A DNA stretch of 64,000 bases from Clostridiales bacterium (lineage in GTDB: Bacteria; Bacillota; Clostridia; Oscillospirales; Oscillospiraceae): NCBI GenBank assembly GCA_022785125.1, contig JALFRA010000014.1, positions 1 to 64,000 on the forward strand, given 5' to 3'. Of this stretch, positions 24,978-34,259 are shown in pieces. Every line of letters starts with the position of its first letter. Within the stretch, counting starts at the first letter, position 1. A model generated the notes under the pieces. The model had not been told where the DNA came from. It ran no database searches and saw only the letters and a list, made by a program, of their open reading frames with translations. Both the position numbers and the translations under genes were made by a program.

Positions 24978-27900
24978 TTGGATACAAAAAAGTTAGACAA
25001 ATGGGCAGACTTGCTGTTAGACACAGGCAAGCGTAATAGCCTCATTAATTTTAAGGACACAAGGGCGTCCACCGTAGAAGTGCTGTTGCCATCTGCCGAG
25101 ACACTTTTCGAAAAAGTTGATGGGAGTGCCGCATTTGAGGTGTATGATCCAAAGATCATTGAGGACGATGATGATCTGAATGAGGATGATATAGCAGAAC
25201 AGTTACAGCTTGAGGTGCCGGAAAATTCGAAGGAATCAGATGGACGAGATGCTTATCTTGCTCAATATTCCGGAAAAATCAAACGGCAAAATCAAGTCTT
25301 GCTGTATAATGCGGCTGGAAATCCGCTGACTGCAATCAAAAACATCAATAAGAAGGCACGGGAGTTTATTGAAGAGACTGGCGTCAATGTCGCATATATG
25401 GCATTTGGTTTTATCCACTGGAAAGAAAGTGATTCTTCGAATTATATTTTCCGTGCCCCGATCTTACTTGTGCCTATCCAATTGGAGCAAGTGTCAGCAG
25501 TAGACCCTTATTTCATCAAATCGACGGAGGATGATGTTATCGTCAATCCGACCTTCGCCTATAAGATGGATGCAGAATATGGAGTAAAACTTCCTGATTA
25601 TAGTGATGAGGGTCTATCTGTTTATCTTGAAAAAGTTAAGCGTCTGGTTGCAAAGCTCCAGTGGACGGTATCTTCTGAATGCAAGCTCGGTATTTTTTCG
25701 TTTCTGAAAATCAATATGTATCGCGATTTGAAGGACAATGCCGCTGCGATCCTTGCAAATCAGAATGTCCGCAAACTTTTGGGTGAGCCTGTTAACTTGC
25801 AAGGAGCGGACACAGAAATCGGAGCTGCAGCTTCTGTTTCCAATCCTCTGATCGAACTGCATAGTGTGGTGGATGCGGACTCCAGCCAAATAGAGGCTAT
25901 CGAAATGGCAAAGTCAGGCAAGAGCTTCGTCTTGCAGGGCCCTCCTGGAACAGGTAAGAGTCAGACGATCACCAATATCATTGCAGAGTGCCTGGGCGAT
26001 GGAAAAAAGGTTCTGTTCGTTTCTGAAAAGTTAGCAGCATTGAGTGTGGTCTATGACAAGTTGAAGCAAGCGGGCCTTTCAGAATTTTGTTTAGAGCTTC
26101 ACAGTCACAAAGCCAACAAAAAAGATGTAATCACGGATATCTGCCATACACTTCGAGCTGACAAGAGCGCGGTTTCTTCGAAAGCGGACAGCGAAATTGC
26201 GCTCAAAGAGAAGGCCCAGCAACAGTTGGACGCTTATGCGGTAGAGCTGCATAAGCCTCATCCGATTATAGGGAAAAGCCTGTATCAGCTTTACGAGGCC
26301 TATGCGGCACTCAGATCCACGCCAGATGTAGAATGGAATGTTCCGCAACTCACTGCGAAAGGTGAATCGTACTTAACAGAAGCTGCCGCCCTCTTAGAGC
26401 AGTATGTTGATTATATTCCTACGGTTGGATATGACTATAGAAAGAATCCATGGTACGGCTATATTAACCAGGACACATCCTATCAGGCTAAGAGCAGTGT
26501 CAAAAACAGTATTGCGACAGGGATACAATTTCTGCAATCCTTGATTCCCTTGATTCAGGAAATTTCCGATAGATATGGCATCAACTGCACCACAATAGAT
26601 GATGCACGAACCTGGAAGGGCTTTTTCAGCACCGCCGCAACATCTCAAATTATCACTCCATCTCTGCTGAACAAAGAGCATTTTCAAGCAGTAAATTCTG
26701 CCTTAACCAAGCTGAGCGCACAGAGCGCTGAGATTCTCTCGTCCCGTTCAGTATTGGAATCCACTTTCGATGATGATCTTTACAAATTAAACGGCGCACA
26801 ATATCACAAACAACTGACAAAACAGTTCACCAGTGCCTTTGCAAGGTTGTTTAATTCCGAGTACAAAAAAATCATAGCGGACTTACGGCTATGCAAGAAA
26901 GATGGAAAAAAGCTATCTTACACCGAGGCCACCGCAGCAACAGAACGTCTCGCCTATTACCAGCAAAAGACGCAGGAATACTGTGAGGTCGAGGAGCCAA
27001 TCAGAGATTTTCTGGGCGCTGCTTACAAAGGTGTAGAAACAGACTGGAATTATGTAGCAGAGCAAATGGGTGCCCTGCAAGCATTATTCTGTGCTGGGGT
27101 ATCCTTTGGTTTGCTGGAGGAGTATTCCGATTTTGTTACTGAACGCACTACCTTTGCGGATTATGCCCAGCGTCTGGATGCTGTATTTGAGATTTGTGAC
27201 AACGATGTTTTTGAGTATATCTCAAACTGCTTTGATCGGTCACTCTTAGATATCGGCATTGCAAACTGTTCTTTGCTGTTGGCACGGTTCACTGACTGTT
27301 CGGATTCGATGGATAAGTTGGATAACTGGTGTCATTTCAGAACATTGCTTTCCAAGTTGGATGATGTACAAACCGTGTCTTATATCAACAGTGCCATCAG
27401 CCGAAATATAGAGCCAAAATTTATTGTTGGTGCTTTCAAAAAGCAGTTTTACTATCAGTGGATCGACTCGATTTTGTCGGGAACACCAGTCTTATCTGGG
27501 TTCAATCGAATCTCTCAGGACAACACAATCCGTACTTTTTCGGAAAAAGACACAGAACAATTTGAGATCAACAAAGCGAAGATCCGTGCAGAGATTTCCA
27601 GCAAACGTCCCTCTTTGGAGTTAATCGCTCCCGGAAGCGCTTTGGCAATCCTGCTCCGTGAAGGTGAAAAGAAACGAAAGCAGAAGAGCATTCGCTCCCT
27701 GCTTTCTGAAACGGGTGAACTTATTCAGCGTATCAAGCCGTGCTTTTTGATGTCGCCCCTAAGCGTCAGCACATTCCTTGCTCCGGATGCTGTCCATTTT
27801 GATGTTGTGGTATTTGATGAGGCATCGCAAATTTTCCCGCAAGACGCAATCGGCGCGATATATCGCGCTCAGCAACTGATCGTTGTGGGCGACTCCAAGC

Positions 27901-29618
27901 AGATGCCGCCCAGCAATTTTTTCAATGCCACCATTGAGGCCGAGGATACCGATGAAGAAAGCGGAGATGTCACAGATTTTGAATCCATCTTGGATCTGTG
28001 TTCTACTTCTATGCAGCAGCTTCGCCTGCGTTGGCATTATCGGAGCCGCTATGAGCAACTTATCACCTTCTCCAACAAGAATTTTTATGACAGCGATCTT
28101 GTTACATTCCCATCTGCCAAAGCAGACACCTCCGGCATTGGTGTAGACTATTATCATGTGGACGGGGTCTTTGACCGAAAGAGCCACTCCAACAGAAAAG
28201 AAGCAGAGTTTATCGTCGATCTGATTTATCAAAACATCGAACGATACCCTGATCGAAGCCTGGGTGTCGTTGCATTCAGCGTTGCGCAGCAGGATCTGAT
28301 CGACAAACTGCTATCCAAGCAGCGGCAGAATACACCAGGAAAAGAATGGTTCTTTAAAAACGACGCAAAAGAGCCATTCTTTATCAAGAACCTTGAGACC
28401 GTGCAGGGTGATGAACGAGATACCATTATTTTCAGCATCGCATATGGCGCTGATGCCCAGGGACGTCTGCTGCATAATTTCGGCCCCCTGAACCGTGTTG
28501 GCGGCGAACGACGGTTGAATGTTGCTGTCACTCGTGCCAAATGCAATGTTCAGCTGGTTTCCTCGATGCACTATACAGATATTGATTTGAAGCGTACATC
28601 TTCAGAGGGCGCGAAACTGTTGCGGGAATATCTTGACTTTGCGGAAAACGGAAATATCGCCCTGGAGCGCGCCGTGAGTATCAATTCCTTTGAACAGTTC
28701 GATTCTGACTTCGAACTTGAGGTATGTGAATTTTTGCGCGCTAACGGTTTTTCTGTTGACACACAGGTTGGATGTTCTGGGTTCAGAATTGATCTTGGGT
28801 TGAAGATTCCGAACAGTTCTGATTATGTACTTGCAATCGAGTGTGATGGGGCGACCTACCATTCTTCCAGGAACGCTCGGGACCGTGATCGTTTGCGGCA
28901 GGAAATTCTGGAGCGCATGGGTTGGAAGTTCTATCGCATCTGGTCGACTGATTGGTTCAGAAACAGAAGTGTGGAGCAAAGCCGACTTTTGGAAGCTGCT
29001 ACGGATGCAATCAAGCACCCTACACAAGTCTTAGCAAAGCCAGAAAAGGCACCTTCCGCAGAAACCTTTGAAAATTTTGAAGAAGTTGCGGAAGAGAAAC
29101 CCTTTGAGTTTTCACCTTACAAAGCCGCCGACATTCAATCTCTATGCCAGCAGTATCTGCCGCGCGATTTCAAAGGGATGGTGAAGGCCGTTTTGGAAGT
29201 GGAGGCCCCACTTTCTGAGGAACTGTTTCTGCGGCGTATCGTATGGTTATTCGGCCGGGAAAAAGTCACAAAGATTGTTTGGCAAGACTACGAGCAAAAA
29301 ATGTATGGATGTCAACGCTGTGGCATTATTCGACGGAATGGCTTTTTGTATTTGGAGAATGGCCAAGAAATTCAATTCCGAGGGCCGGGCGATATCGAAC
29401 GGGACATCAAGCAAATCGCCCCGGAAGAATTGGCCGCAGGAATGCTGGAGATTCTGAAGCAAAATGTAACGGCTGACAAAAATGGGTTGTACCGCTCTCT
29501 CGTCTCACAATGTGGTATAAACCGCGTGGGCAAAACAATCAATGAAATATTGGATTCCGCACTGCGCCTTCTTGAAGACACCATTGACATAGACGGCGAC
29601 CAGCTTTCACTAAGGTGA
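24978..29618 (+). CDS. DUF4011 - superfamily 1 helicase - Vsr-like nuclease, candidate defence protein
   Basis: 1546 residues, starting at a TTG seven bases after AGGGGG. Domains in order: DUF4011 (about 1-200, KLDKWADLLLDTGKRN); SF1 helicase Walker A GPPGTGKS at 321-328, motif II FDEASQ around 947, GDSKQMPP after it, and motif VI LNVAVTRAK at about 1180; a PD-(D/E)XK or Vsr-like nuclease with D1272 and ECD at 1288-1290 (YHSS follows); and a DUF3320-like C-terminus (about 1390-1520). I recall this fused layout as the Hhe-type anti-phage protein from defence-island screens. A defence role fits its place as cargo at the element end. It is AT-rich like the STAND gene. Its stop codon lies inside the right attachment arm. 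Confidence 0.8.
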   Translation: MDTKKLDKWADLLLDTGKRNSLINFKDTRASTVEVLLPSAETLFEKVDGSAAFEVYDPKIIEDDDDLNEDDIAEQLQLEVPENSKESDGRDAYLAQYSGKIKRQNQVLLYNAAGNPLTAIKNINKKAREFIEETGVNVAYMAFGFIHWKESDSSNYIFRAPILLVPIQLEQVSAVDPYFIKSTEDDVIVNPTFAYKMDAEYGVKLPDYSDEGLSVYLEKVKRLVAKLQWTVSSECKLGIFSFLKINMYRDLKDNAAAILANQNVRKLLGEPVNLQGADTEIGAAASVSNPLIELHSVVDADSSQIEAIEMAKSGKSFVLQGPPGTGKSQTITNIIAECLGDGKKVLFVSEKLAALSVVYDKLKQAGLSEFCLELHSHKANKKDVITDICHTLRADKSAVSSKADSEIALKEKAQQQLDAYAVELHKPHPIIGKSLYQLYEAYAALRSTPDVEWNVPQLTAKGESYLTEAAALLEQYVDYIPTVGYDYRKNPWYGYINQDTSYQAKSSVKNSIATGIQFLQSLIPLIQEISDRYGINCTTIDDARTWKGFFSTAATSQIITPSLLNKEHFQAVNSALTKLSAQSAEILSSRSVLESTFDDDLYKLNGAQYHKQLTKQFTSAFARLFNSEYKKIIADLRLCKKDGKKLSYTEATAATERLAYYQQKTQEYCEVEEPIRDFLGAAYKGVETDWNYVAEQMGALQALFCAGVSFGLLEEYSDFVTERTTFADYAQRLDAVFEICDNDVFEYISNCFDRSLLDIGIANCSLLLARFTDCSDSMDKLDNWCHFRTLLSKLDDVQTVSYINSAISRNIEPKFIVGAFKKQFYYQWIDSILSGTPVLSGFNRISQDNTIRTFSEKDTEQFEINKAKIRAEISSKRPSLELIAPGSALAILLREGEKKRKQKSIRSLLSETGELIQRIKPCFLMSPLSVSTFLAPDAVHFDVVVFDEASQIFPQDAIGAIYRAQQLIVVGDSKQMPPSNFFNATIEAEDTDEESGDVTDFESILDLCSTSMQQLRLRWHYRSRYEQLITFSNKNFYDSDLVTFPSAKADTSGIGVDYYHVDGVFDRKSHSNRKEAEFIVDLIYQNIERYPDRSLGVVAFSVAQQDLIDKLLSKQRQNTPGKEWFFKNDAKEPFFIKNLETVQGDERDTIIFSIAYGADAQGRLLHNFGPLNRVGGERRLNVAVTRAKCNVQLVSSMHYTDIDLKRTSSEGAKLLREYLDFAENGNIALERAVSINSFEQFDSDFELEVCEFLRANGFSVDTQVGCSGFRIDLGLKIPNSSDYVLAIECDGATYHSSRNARDRDRLRQEILERMGWKFYRIWSTDWFRNRSVEQSRLLEAATDAIKHPTQVLAKPEKAPSAETFENFEEVAEEKPFEFSPYKAADIQSLCQQYLPRDFKGMVKAVLEVEAPLSEELFLRRIVWLFGREKVTKIVWQDYEQKMYGCQRCGIIRRNGFLYLENGQEIQFRGPGDIERDIKQIAPEELAAGMLEILKQNVTADKNGLYRSLVSQCGINRVGKTINEILDSALRLLEDTIDIDGDQLSLR

Positions 29619-29632
29619 CATCACCTTTAGGT
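29607..29632. other. right attachment junction (attR)
   Basis: The inner arm TCACTAAGGTGACATCACC is followed by the core TTTAGGT at 29626-29632. Reading from this arm into the left inner arm (10813-10833) gives the proposed palindromic attP. The TGA stop of the helicase gene (29616-29618) lies within the arm. Confidence 0.8.
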
Positions 29633-29678
29633 TCCTGTGCCGCAAGGCGTGTGGGTTCGACCCCCACTACCCGTACCA
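29626..29678 (+). pseudogene. 3' half of tRNA-Leu(UAG), displaced by the element
   Basis: Anticodon loop, 3' anticodon strand TCCTG, variable arm, T-arm and acceptor 3' strand with CCA. It lacks the 5' half and any promoter. It belongs with 10779-10817. The original tRNA terminator still follows it. Confidence 0.9.
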
Positions 29679-29682
29679 TACC

Positions 29683-29713
29683 GCCGCGGACGTTGCAGCG
29701 TTCGCGGCTTTTT
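29683..29713 (+). terminator. original terminator of the interrupted tRNA-Leu
   Basis: GCCGCG pairs with CGCGGC around a GACG/CGTT-type inner stem, then TTTTT. It stands directly past the tRNA 3' half, as expected for the native locus. Confidence 0.65.
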
Positions 29714-29751
29714 ATCATATCTTCGGATTTTCACCCAGGAGGTTACCAAAT

Positions 29752-31053
29752 ATGGATACCCTGCATCAACTGATGAACTTCATCTCCCGCAGCCCCAGCC
29801 CCTACCACGCCGTAGGCAGCGCCGCCGCCCTGCTGGAGGAGGCAGGCTTCACCCGGCTGGAGGAGTGCGCGTCCTGGACTCTGGAGTGGGGCAAGGGCTA
29901 TTATACCACCCGCAACCAGAGCAGTCTTATCGCTTTCCGGCTGCCTAAAAATGCTCTCGCCGGCTGGCGGATGACCGCCGCCCACAGCGACTCCCCCACC
30001 TTTTATATCAAGGGCGACGTGCTGGAGGGGGACAAGCGCTACCTCCGTCTTTCCACGGAGGGCTACGGCGGCATGAACTGCGCCTCCTGGCTGGACCGGC
30101 CCCTGACTGTGGCAGGCCGGGCCATTGTCAAAACCGTCCATGGCGTGGAGAGCCGCCTGGTCTACCTGGACCGGGACCTGCTCACCATCCCCAGCCTTGC
30201 CATCCATCAGCAGCGGGATGTGAACCGGGGCCATGATTACAACGCTCAGAAGGATATGCAGCCCCTGTACGGCCTGGCAGGCAGCCCCTCCCTCAGCCAG
30301 CTGGTGGCTCAGGAGCTGAACGTGAACCCTGAGGACATTCTGTCCACCGATCTCACCCTCTGTCCCCGGCAGCATCCGGTGGTGCTGGGCCCCGCCGGAG
30401 AGCTGTTCCAGGCCCCCCGCATCGACGATCTGGGCTGCGCCTACGCCACCCTGGAGGGCCTGCTCACCGCCGCCCCTCAGGACAAGCTGGGCCAGGTCTA
30501 CTGTCTCTTTGACAACGAGGAGGTGGGCAGCGGCACCCGGCAGGGCGCCCTCAGCTCCTTCCTGCCCGATGTGCTCTCCCGCGTTGCCCATGTCCTGAAG
30601 CTGGACGACCAGCAGGTCCGGCAGGCTCTGACCGGCAGTATGCTCCTCAGTGCAGACAACGGCCACGCCGTCCACCCCAACTTCACCGAAAAGGCCGACC
30701 CCGCCAACAAGGTCTACCCCAACGGCGGCGTTGTCATCAAGCTGTCCGCCAACCAGAAGTACACCACCACCGGCCTCACCGCCGGTCTGTTCAAAGCCGT
30801 CTGCCAGCAGGCCGGAGTGCCGGTGCAGATCTTTGCCAACCGGGCCGACGAGCCCGGCGGCTCCACCCTGGGCAATCTGCTCAGCCAGGCCGTCAGCATC
30901 CCTATGGTGGACATCGGCATGGCCCAGCTGGCCATGCACTCTGCCGTGGAGACCGCCGGCAGTCAGGACCCGGCCTACATAGCCAAAGCCTGCGCCGTCT
31001 TCTTCCAGGCCAGCTTTGCGCCCATCGCCGACAGCATCTATCAATTCTCATAA
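29752..31053 (+). CDS. M18 family aminopeptidase (aspartyl aminopeptidase-like)
   Basis: 433 residues, the normal length. M18 enzymes are cytoplasmic dodecameric zinc peptidases that remove N-terminal, often acidic, residues. Signs are SPSPYHAV at the start, the metal histidine in AAHSDSPTF, DDLGCAYATLEG, the catalytic glutamates in DNEEVGSGTRQG, SADNGHAVHPN and the final metal histidine near LAMHSAVET. An AGGAGGTTACC ribosome site precedes the ATG. It is the first host gene right of the element and is monocistronic with a clear terminator. Confidence 0.95.
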   Translation: MDTLHQLMNFISRSPSPYHAVGSAAALLEEAGFTRLEECASWTLEWGKGYYTTRNQSSLIAFRLPKNALAGWRMTAAHSDSPTFYIKGDVLEGDKRYLRLSTEGYGGMNCASWLDRPLTVAGRAIVKTVHGVESRLVYLDRDLLTIPSLAIHQQRDVNRGHDYNAQKDMQPLYGLAGSPSLSQLVAQELNVNPEDILSTDLTLCPRQHPVVLGPAGELFQAPRIDDLGCAYATLEGLLTAAPQDKLGQVYCLFDNEEVGSGTRQGALSSFLPDVLSRVAHVLKLDDQQVRQALTGSMLLSADNGHAVHPNFTEKADPANKVYPNGGVVIKLSANQKYTTTGLTAGLFKAVCQQAGVPVQIFANRADEPGGSTLGNLLSQAVSIPMVDIGMAQLAMHSAVETAGSQDPAYIAKACAVFFQASFAPIADSIYQFS

Positions 31054-31059
31054 CATCAG

Positions 31060-31099
31060 ATCATCTGCGGTTATTTCGGAAACCGCAGATGATTTTTTA
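31060..31099 (+). terminator. terminator after the aminopeptidase
   Basis: ATCATCTGCGGTT pairs with AACCGCAGATGAT, followed by TTTTTTAT. Confidence 0.9.
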
Positions 31100-31119
31100 T
31101 CCCGTCTTTCCCCCAGGGA

Positions 31120-31148
31120 TTGAGAAAGCAAATATGCGGTGTTATAAT
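31120..31148 (+). promoter_or_regulatory. promoter of the ABC exporter operon
   Basis: TTGAGA (31120-31125), 17-base spacer, TATAAT (31143-31148). It leaves a leader of about 70 bases before the ATG at 31229. Confidence 0.7.
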
Positions 31149-31228
31149 ATAGCATAATAGCACAAATAATTTCTGTAATTCCATCGATATCCGTATCTTT
31201 TAACCAATTTTAGGGAGGTGTCATCCCT

Positions 31229-31930
31229 ATGGCGGGCGTTCGACTGGAGCACGTGTCCCGGGAATACATCATGGGCAAAACGGTGATCAAAGCGGTGGAC
31301 GACATCAGCTTTGCCATCCCCGAGGGCAAATACACCATCATTCTGGGGGCCAGCGGCGCCGGCAAATCCACGGTCCTCAACATTTTGGGCGGCATGGACT
31401 CCCCCACCGGCGGCAAGGTCTTTGTCAACGAGAAAGAGATCTCCGGTTTTAACAAACGCCAGCTCACCCAATACCGCCGGGAGAGCATTGGCTTTGTGTT
31501 CCAGTTCTACAACCTGATGCCCAACCTGACGGTGGAGGAAAATGTGGAACTGGCCAGCCAGATCTGCCCCAACCCTCTGGACACCCGGGAGGTGCTGCGC
31601 ATGGTGGGGCTGGACGAGCGGCGGCGGAACTTTCCCGCCCAGTGCTCCGGCGGCGAGCAGCAGCGGGGCGCCATTGCCCGCGCCCTGGCCAAAAACCCCG
31701 ACGTGCTGCTGTGCGACGAGCCCACCGGCGCCCTGGATTATGTGACAGGCAAATCCATCCTGGCCCTGCTGTACGATCTGTGCAAGCAGAGCAAAAAGAC
31801 GGTGGTGGTGGTCACCCACAACGGCGCTCTGGCCCCTACCGCCGATGTGCTGATCCGCATGAAGAGTGGCAAGATCGAATCCTTTGAGGAGAATCCCAAC
31901 CCGGTGCCGGTACAGGAACTGGAGTGGTAG
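31229..31930 (+). CDS. ABC transporter ATP-binding protein (MacB/LolD type)
   Basis: 233 residues. The Walker A is GASGAGKST, the Q-loop is in [13 protein letters not shown], the signature is [15 protein letters not shown] (CSGGE instead of LSGGQ), Walker B is [12 protein letters not shown], and the H-loop is VVTHNGAL. It belongs to the MacB/LolD/FtsE group that powers FtsX-like permeases without moving the substrate through a channel of its own. GGGAGGTGTCATCCCT precedes the ATG. It is first in a three-gene operon with permease and adaptor, so it likely serves export of a peptide or lipid-linked compound. Confidence 0.95.
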   Translation: MAGVRLEHVSREYIMGKTVIKAVDDISFAIPEGKYTIILGASGAGKSTVLNILGGMDSPTGGKVFVNEKEISGFNKRQLTQYRRESIGFVFQFYNLMPNLTVEENVELASQICPNPLDTREVLRMVGLDERRRNFPAQCSGGEQQRGAIARALAKNPDVLLCDEPTGALDYVTGKSILALLYDLCKQSKKTVVVVTHNGALAPTADVLIRMKSGKIESFEENPNPVPVQELEW

Positions 31931-31931
31931 C

Positions 31932-34241
31932 ATGATCTGGAAAAACTTTTTCCGCGACCTGCGGCGCACCGCCTCCCGGCTGATCTCGGTGAGTATCATC
32001 ACTATGATCGCCGTGGTGGTGTATACCGGCCTCAGCGGCATCATTTATAACGTAGACCGGCTGATGGGCGACTATTACGACACTCAAAATGTGGCCGACT
32101 ACTGGATCTCCGGCGTCGGCCTGGATCAGAGGGACTGCCGGGATCTGTCGGCCATTGGGGGGATCTCCGGCGTACAGCCTCGGGTGGTGCTGGACGCTGA
32201 GGACCGCTATGACAGCGATCTGACCCTCACCCTCTACGGCGTGGCCGACTTTTCCATCAACACCCCTTATATTGTGGAAGGCTCCCTGCCCCAAAACAGT
32301 CGGGAAATCTTCCTCAGCGACCAGTACGCCGCCGCCCACGGTCTGGAGGTGGGCGACTGGTACGAGATCACCCTAACCGGCCTGGGTGTCCACCTGCGGC
32401 TCCAGATCTGCGGCGTGGGCAAGGACCCGGAGTGTCTCTATAATATCAACGCCACCAATCCCTCCCCCAACCTGTCCCGCTTCGCCTTTGCCTATGTGGA
32501 CGAGGAAGTCCTCAGTGGGGTGATGGGGGCCAATCAATATACCCAGGTCTGCATCACCACAGCCAATGACATTCCCGCCTCTGTCGTTCGGGAGGCCATT
32601 GACGACGTACTGGGCAACAAAGTGGTCAACATCCTGGCTCTCAAGGACAACCAGCCCGCCTATGCTCTCATGGAGAGCAAAGACAACCTGGCACCCATCC
32701 TCACCTTCTTCCCCACCCTGTTCTTCCTGTGCGCGGTGCTGATGATGGTGAGCACCATGAACCGGCTCATTGAAAATGCCCGTATGGACATCGGTACCTT
32801 CAAGGCGCTGGGCTATGACGACCGCACCATTATGATCTACTACCTGCTCCACGCGCTGCTGGTGGTCATCGTGGGCTTTCCCACCGGCGCACTGCTGGGC
32901 AAATACATCTCCCAGCTTATCGTGTGGACCATCGCCACTGGCTGCGACCTGCCTTCCTATACCATCTACCACGATTTCTCCGCCTGGGGCCAGGCGGCCG
33001 GTCTTACCGCCCTGTGCTGCCTGGGCAGCGCCTGGCTGGTGGCCCGTTCTCTGCTGAAGGAAAGTCCCGCCCAGTGTATGCGCCCCAAGCCCCCCAAAAA
33101 CGCCAAGACGGTTCTGTTGGAACAGATCGGCCCTCTGTGGCGGCGGCTGGGCTTCAACAGCAAGTACATCATCCGCAACACTTTCCGCAACAAGGTGCGG
33201 ATGCTTACCTGCGTGGTAGGCATCGCCTTCTGTATGGCCCTGGTATTTATGGCCTTTGCCATCAGAGACTCCATGGACGCCTACTCCGACGCTCTGGCCA
33301 AAAACCAGAACAAGTATGACATGATGGCCAGTCTGAACAGCTCAGTCACCGAAGCCCAGTACAGCCGGCTGACCAATGCCCCCGGCATCACCGGGGCGGA
33401 ACTGGAGATGACCACCGCCTGTTGGATGTACACAGGCGACCAGCGGACCACCTCTATGCTGACGGTGACTGAGGATACCGTCTCTCTCCACCTGTATGAT
33501 CCCTATGCCGCCGGGCCCCTTATCCCGCCGGAGGACGGGGTGGTGCTGGAGAAGCTGCTGGCCGACGATCTGGGCGTAAAGGAGGGCGATATCATTACCC
33601 TCCGATTTACCGGCGACAACCATTACTACAGGTTAAGGGTAGCCGAGGTCAACCGGTGTGTCAGCGGCGCCTATATCAGCCGCAGTCTGTGGCGGGATCT
33701 GGGCAAGGCCTATACTCCCACCACAGCCTACCTCACCACCCAGGATGCTGACGCACTGGAAACGGAACTGGACCGGTACGACTTTGTGGACGGCTGGCAG
33801 AGCCGGGCGGCTGTTACCCACGCCTTGGTAGAGAGAATCACCAATATGACAATGGTGGTCTACATCCTCATCCTCTTTGGCGGCGGGCTGGCCTGCATCG
33901 TCATCTATAACCTGGGCATCATGAGCTTCTATGAACAGATCCGCAGCCTGGCCACCCTGATGGTCCTGGGGTTTTACGAAAAAGAGATCAAAAAATTGCA
34001 GCTGAGCGAAAACCTGATTTTCGCCGGAGCCGGTATTCTGTGCGGCATTCCTTTGGGCATCGCTCTGGACCGGTTCCTGATCCTCTCCGTCACCGCCATG
34101 CCTCTGGAGGTGATCATCACCCCCATGGCCATCAGCCTGTCATGCGCGGTCACCATGATCTTTGCCCTGGGCGTCAATGTGATCATCGGGCGGAAAATGC
34201 GGGAGATCGATATGCTGGGTGCGCTGAAAAGCGTGGAATAG
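31932..34241 (+). CDS. ABC transporter permease, FtsX-like (two FtsX domains)
   Basis: 769 residues from the ATG at 31932, one base after the ATPase stop, with GGAGTGG in front. One helix near the N-terminus is followed by an external domain (about 45-265), three helices (about 265-390), a second copy starting near 430 with its own external domain, and three closing helices to the end (LSENLIFAGAG...). This 4+4 layout is that of the large FtsX/MacB-like exporters of Gram-positives (BceB or YxdM-related families are smaller or differ). The substrate is not evident. Confidence 0.9.
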   Translation: MIWKNFFRDLRRTASRLISVSIITMIAVVVYTGLSGIIYNVDRLMGDYYDTQNVADYWISGVGLDQRDCRDLSAIGGISGVQPRVVLDAEDRYDSDLTLTLYGVADFSINTPYIVEGSLPQNSREIFLSDQYAAAHGLEVGDWYEITLTGLGVHLRLQICGVGKDPECLYNINATNPSPNLSRFAFAYVDEEVLSGVMGANQYTQVCITTANDIPASVVREAIDDVLGNKVVNILALKDNQPAYALMESKDNLAPILTFFPTLFFLCAVLMMVSTMNRLIENARMDIGTFKALGYDDRTIMIYYLLHALLVVIVGFPTGALLGKYISQLIVWTIATGCDLPSYTIYHDFSAWGQAAGLTALCCLGSAWLVARSLLKESPAQCMRPKPPKNAKTVLLEQIGPLWRRLGFNSKYIIRNTFRNKVRMLTCVVGIAFCMALVFMAFAIRDSMDAYSDALAKNQNKYDMMASLNSSVTEAQYSRLTNAPGITGAELEMTTACWMYTGDQRTTSMLTVTEDTVSLHLYDPYAAGPLIPPEDGVVLEKLLADDLGVKEGDIITLRFTGDNHYYRLRVAEVNRCVSGAYISRSLWRDLGKAYTPTTAYLTTQDADALETELDRYDFVDGWQSRAAVTHALVERITNMTMVVYILILFGGGLACIVIYNLGIMSFYEQIRSLATLMVLGFYEKEIKKLQLSENLIFAGAGILCGIPLGIALDRFLILSVTAMPLEVIITPMAISLSCAVTMIFALGVNVIIGRKMREIDMLGALKSVE

Positions 34242-34259
34242 CACACGGGGGTGTTTCTT

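Larger units (their letters stand above)
10811..29632. mobile_element. integrative mobilizable element, about 18.8 kb, in tRNA-Leu(UAG)
   Basis: The direct repeat TTTAGGT, which is the whole anticodon loop, marks both ends (10811-10817 and 29626-29632). The inside ends, joined tail to head, give a 42-bp palindrome typical of serine-recombinase attachment sites. The contents are two serine recombinases, a relaxase, MobC, a RepA-like ATPase, a sigma-like protein, small clostridial mobile-element proteins, a spare tRNA-Leu, and two giant AT-rich cargo genes at opposite ends. No coupling protein or type IV secretion genes are present, so transfer would need a helper element. Confidence 0.88.
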
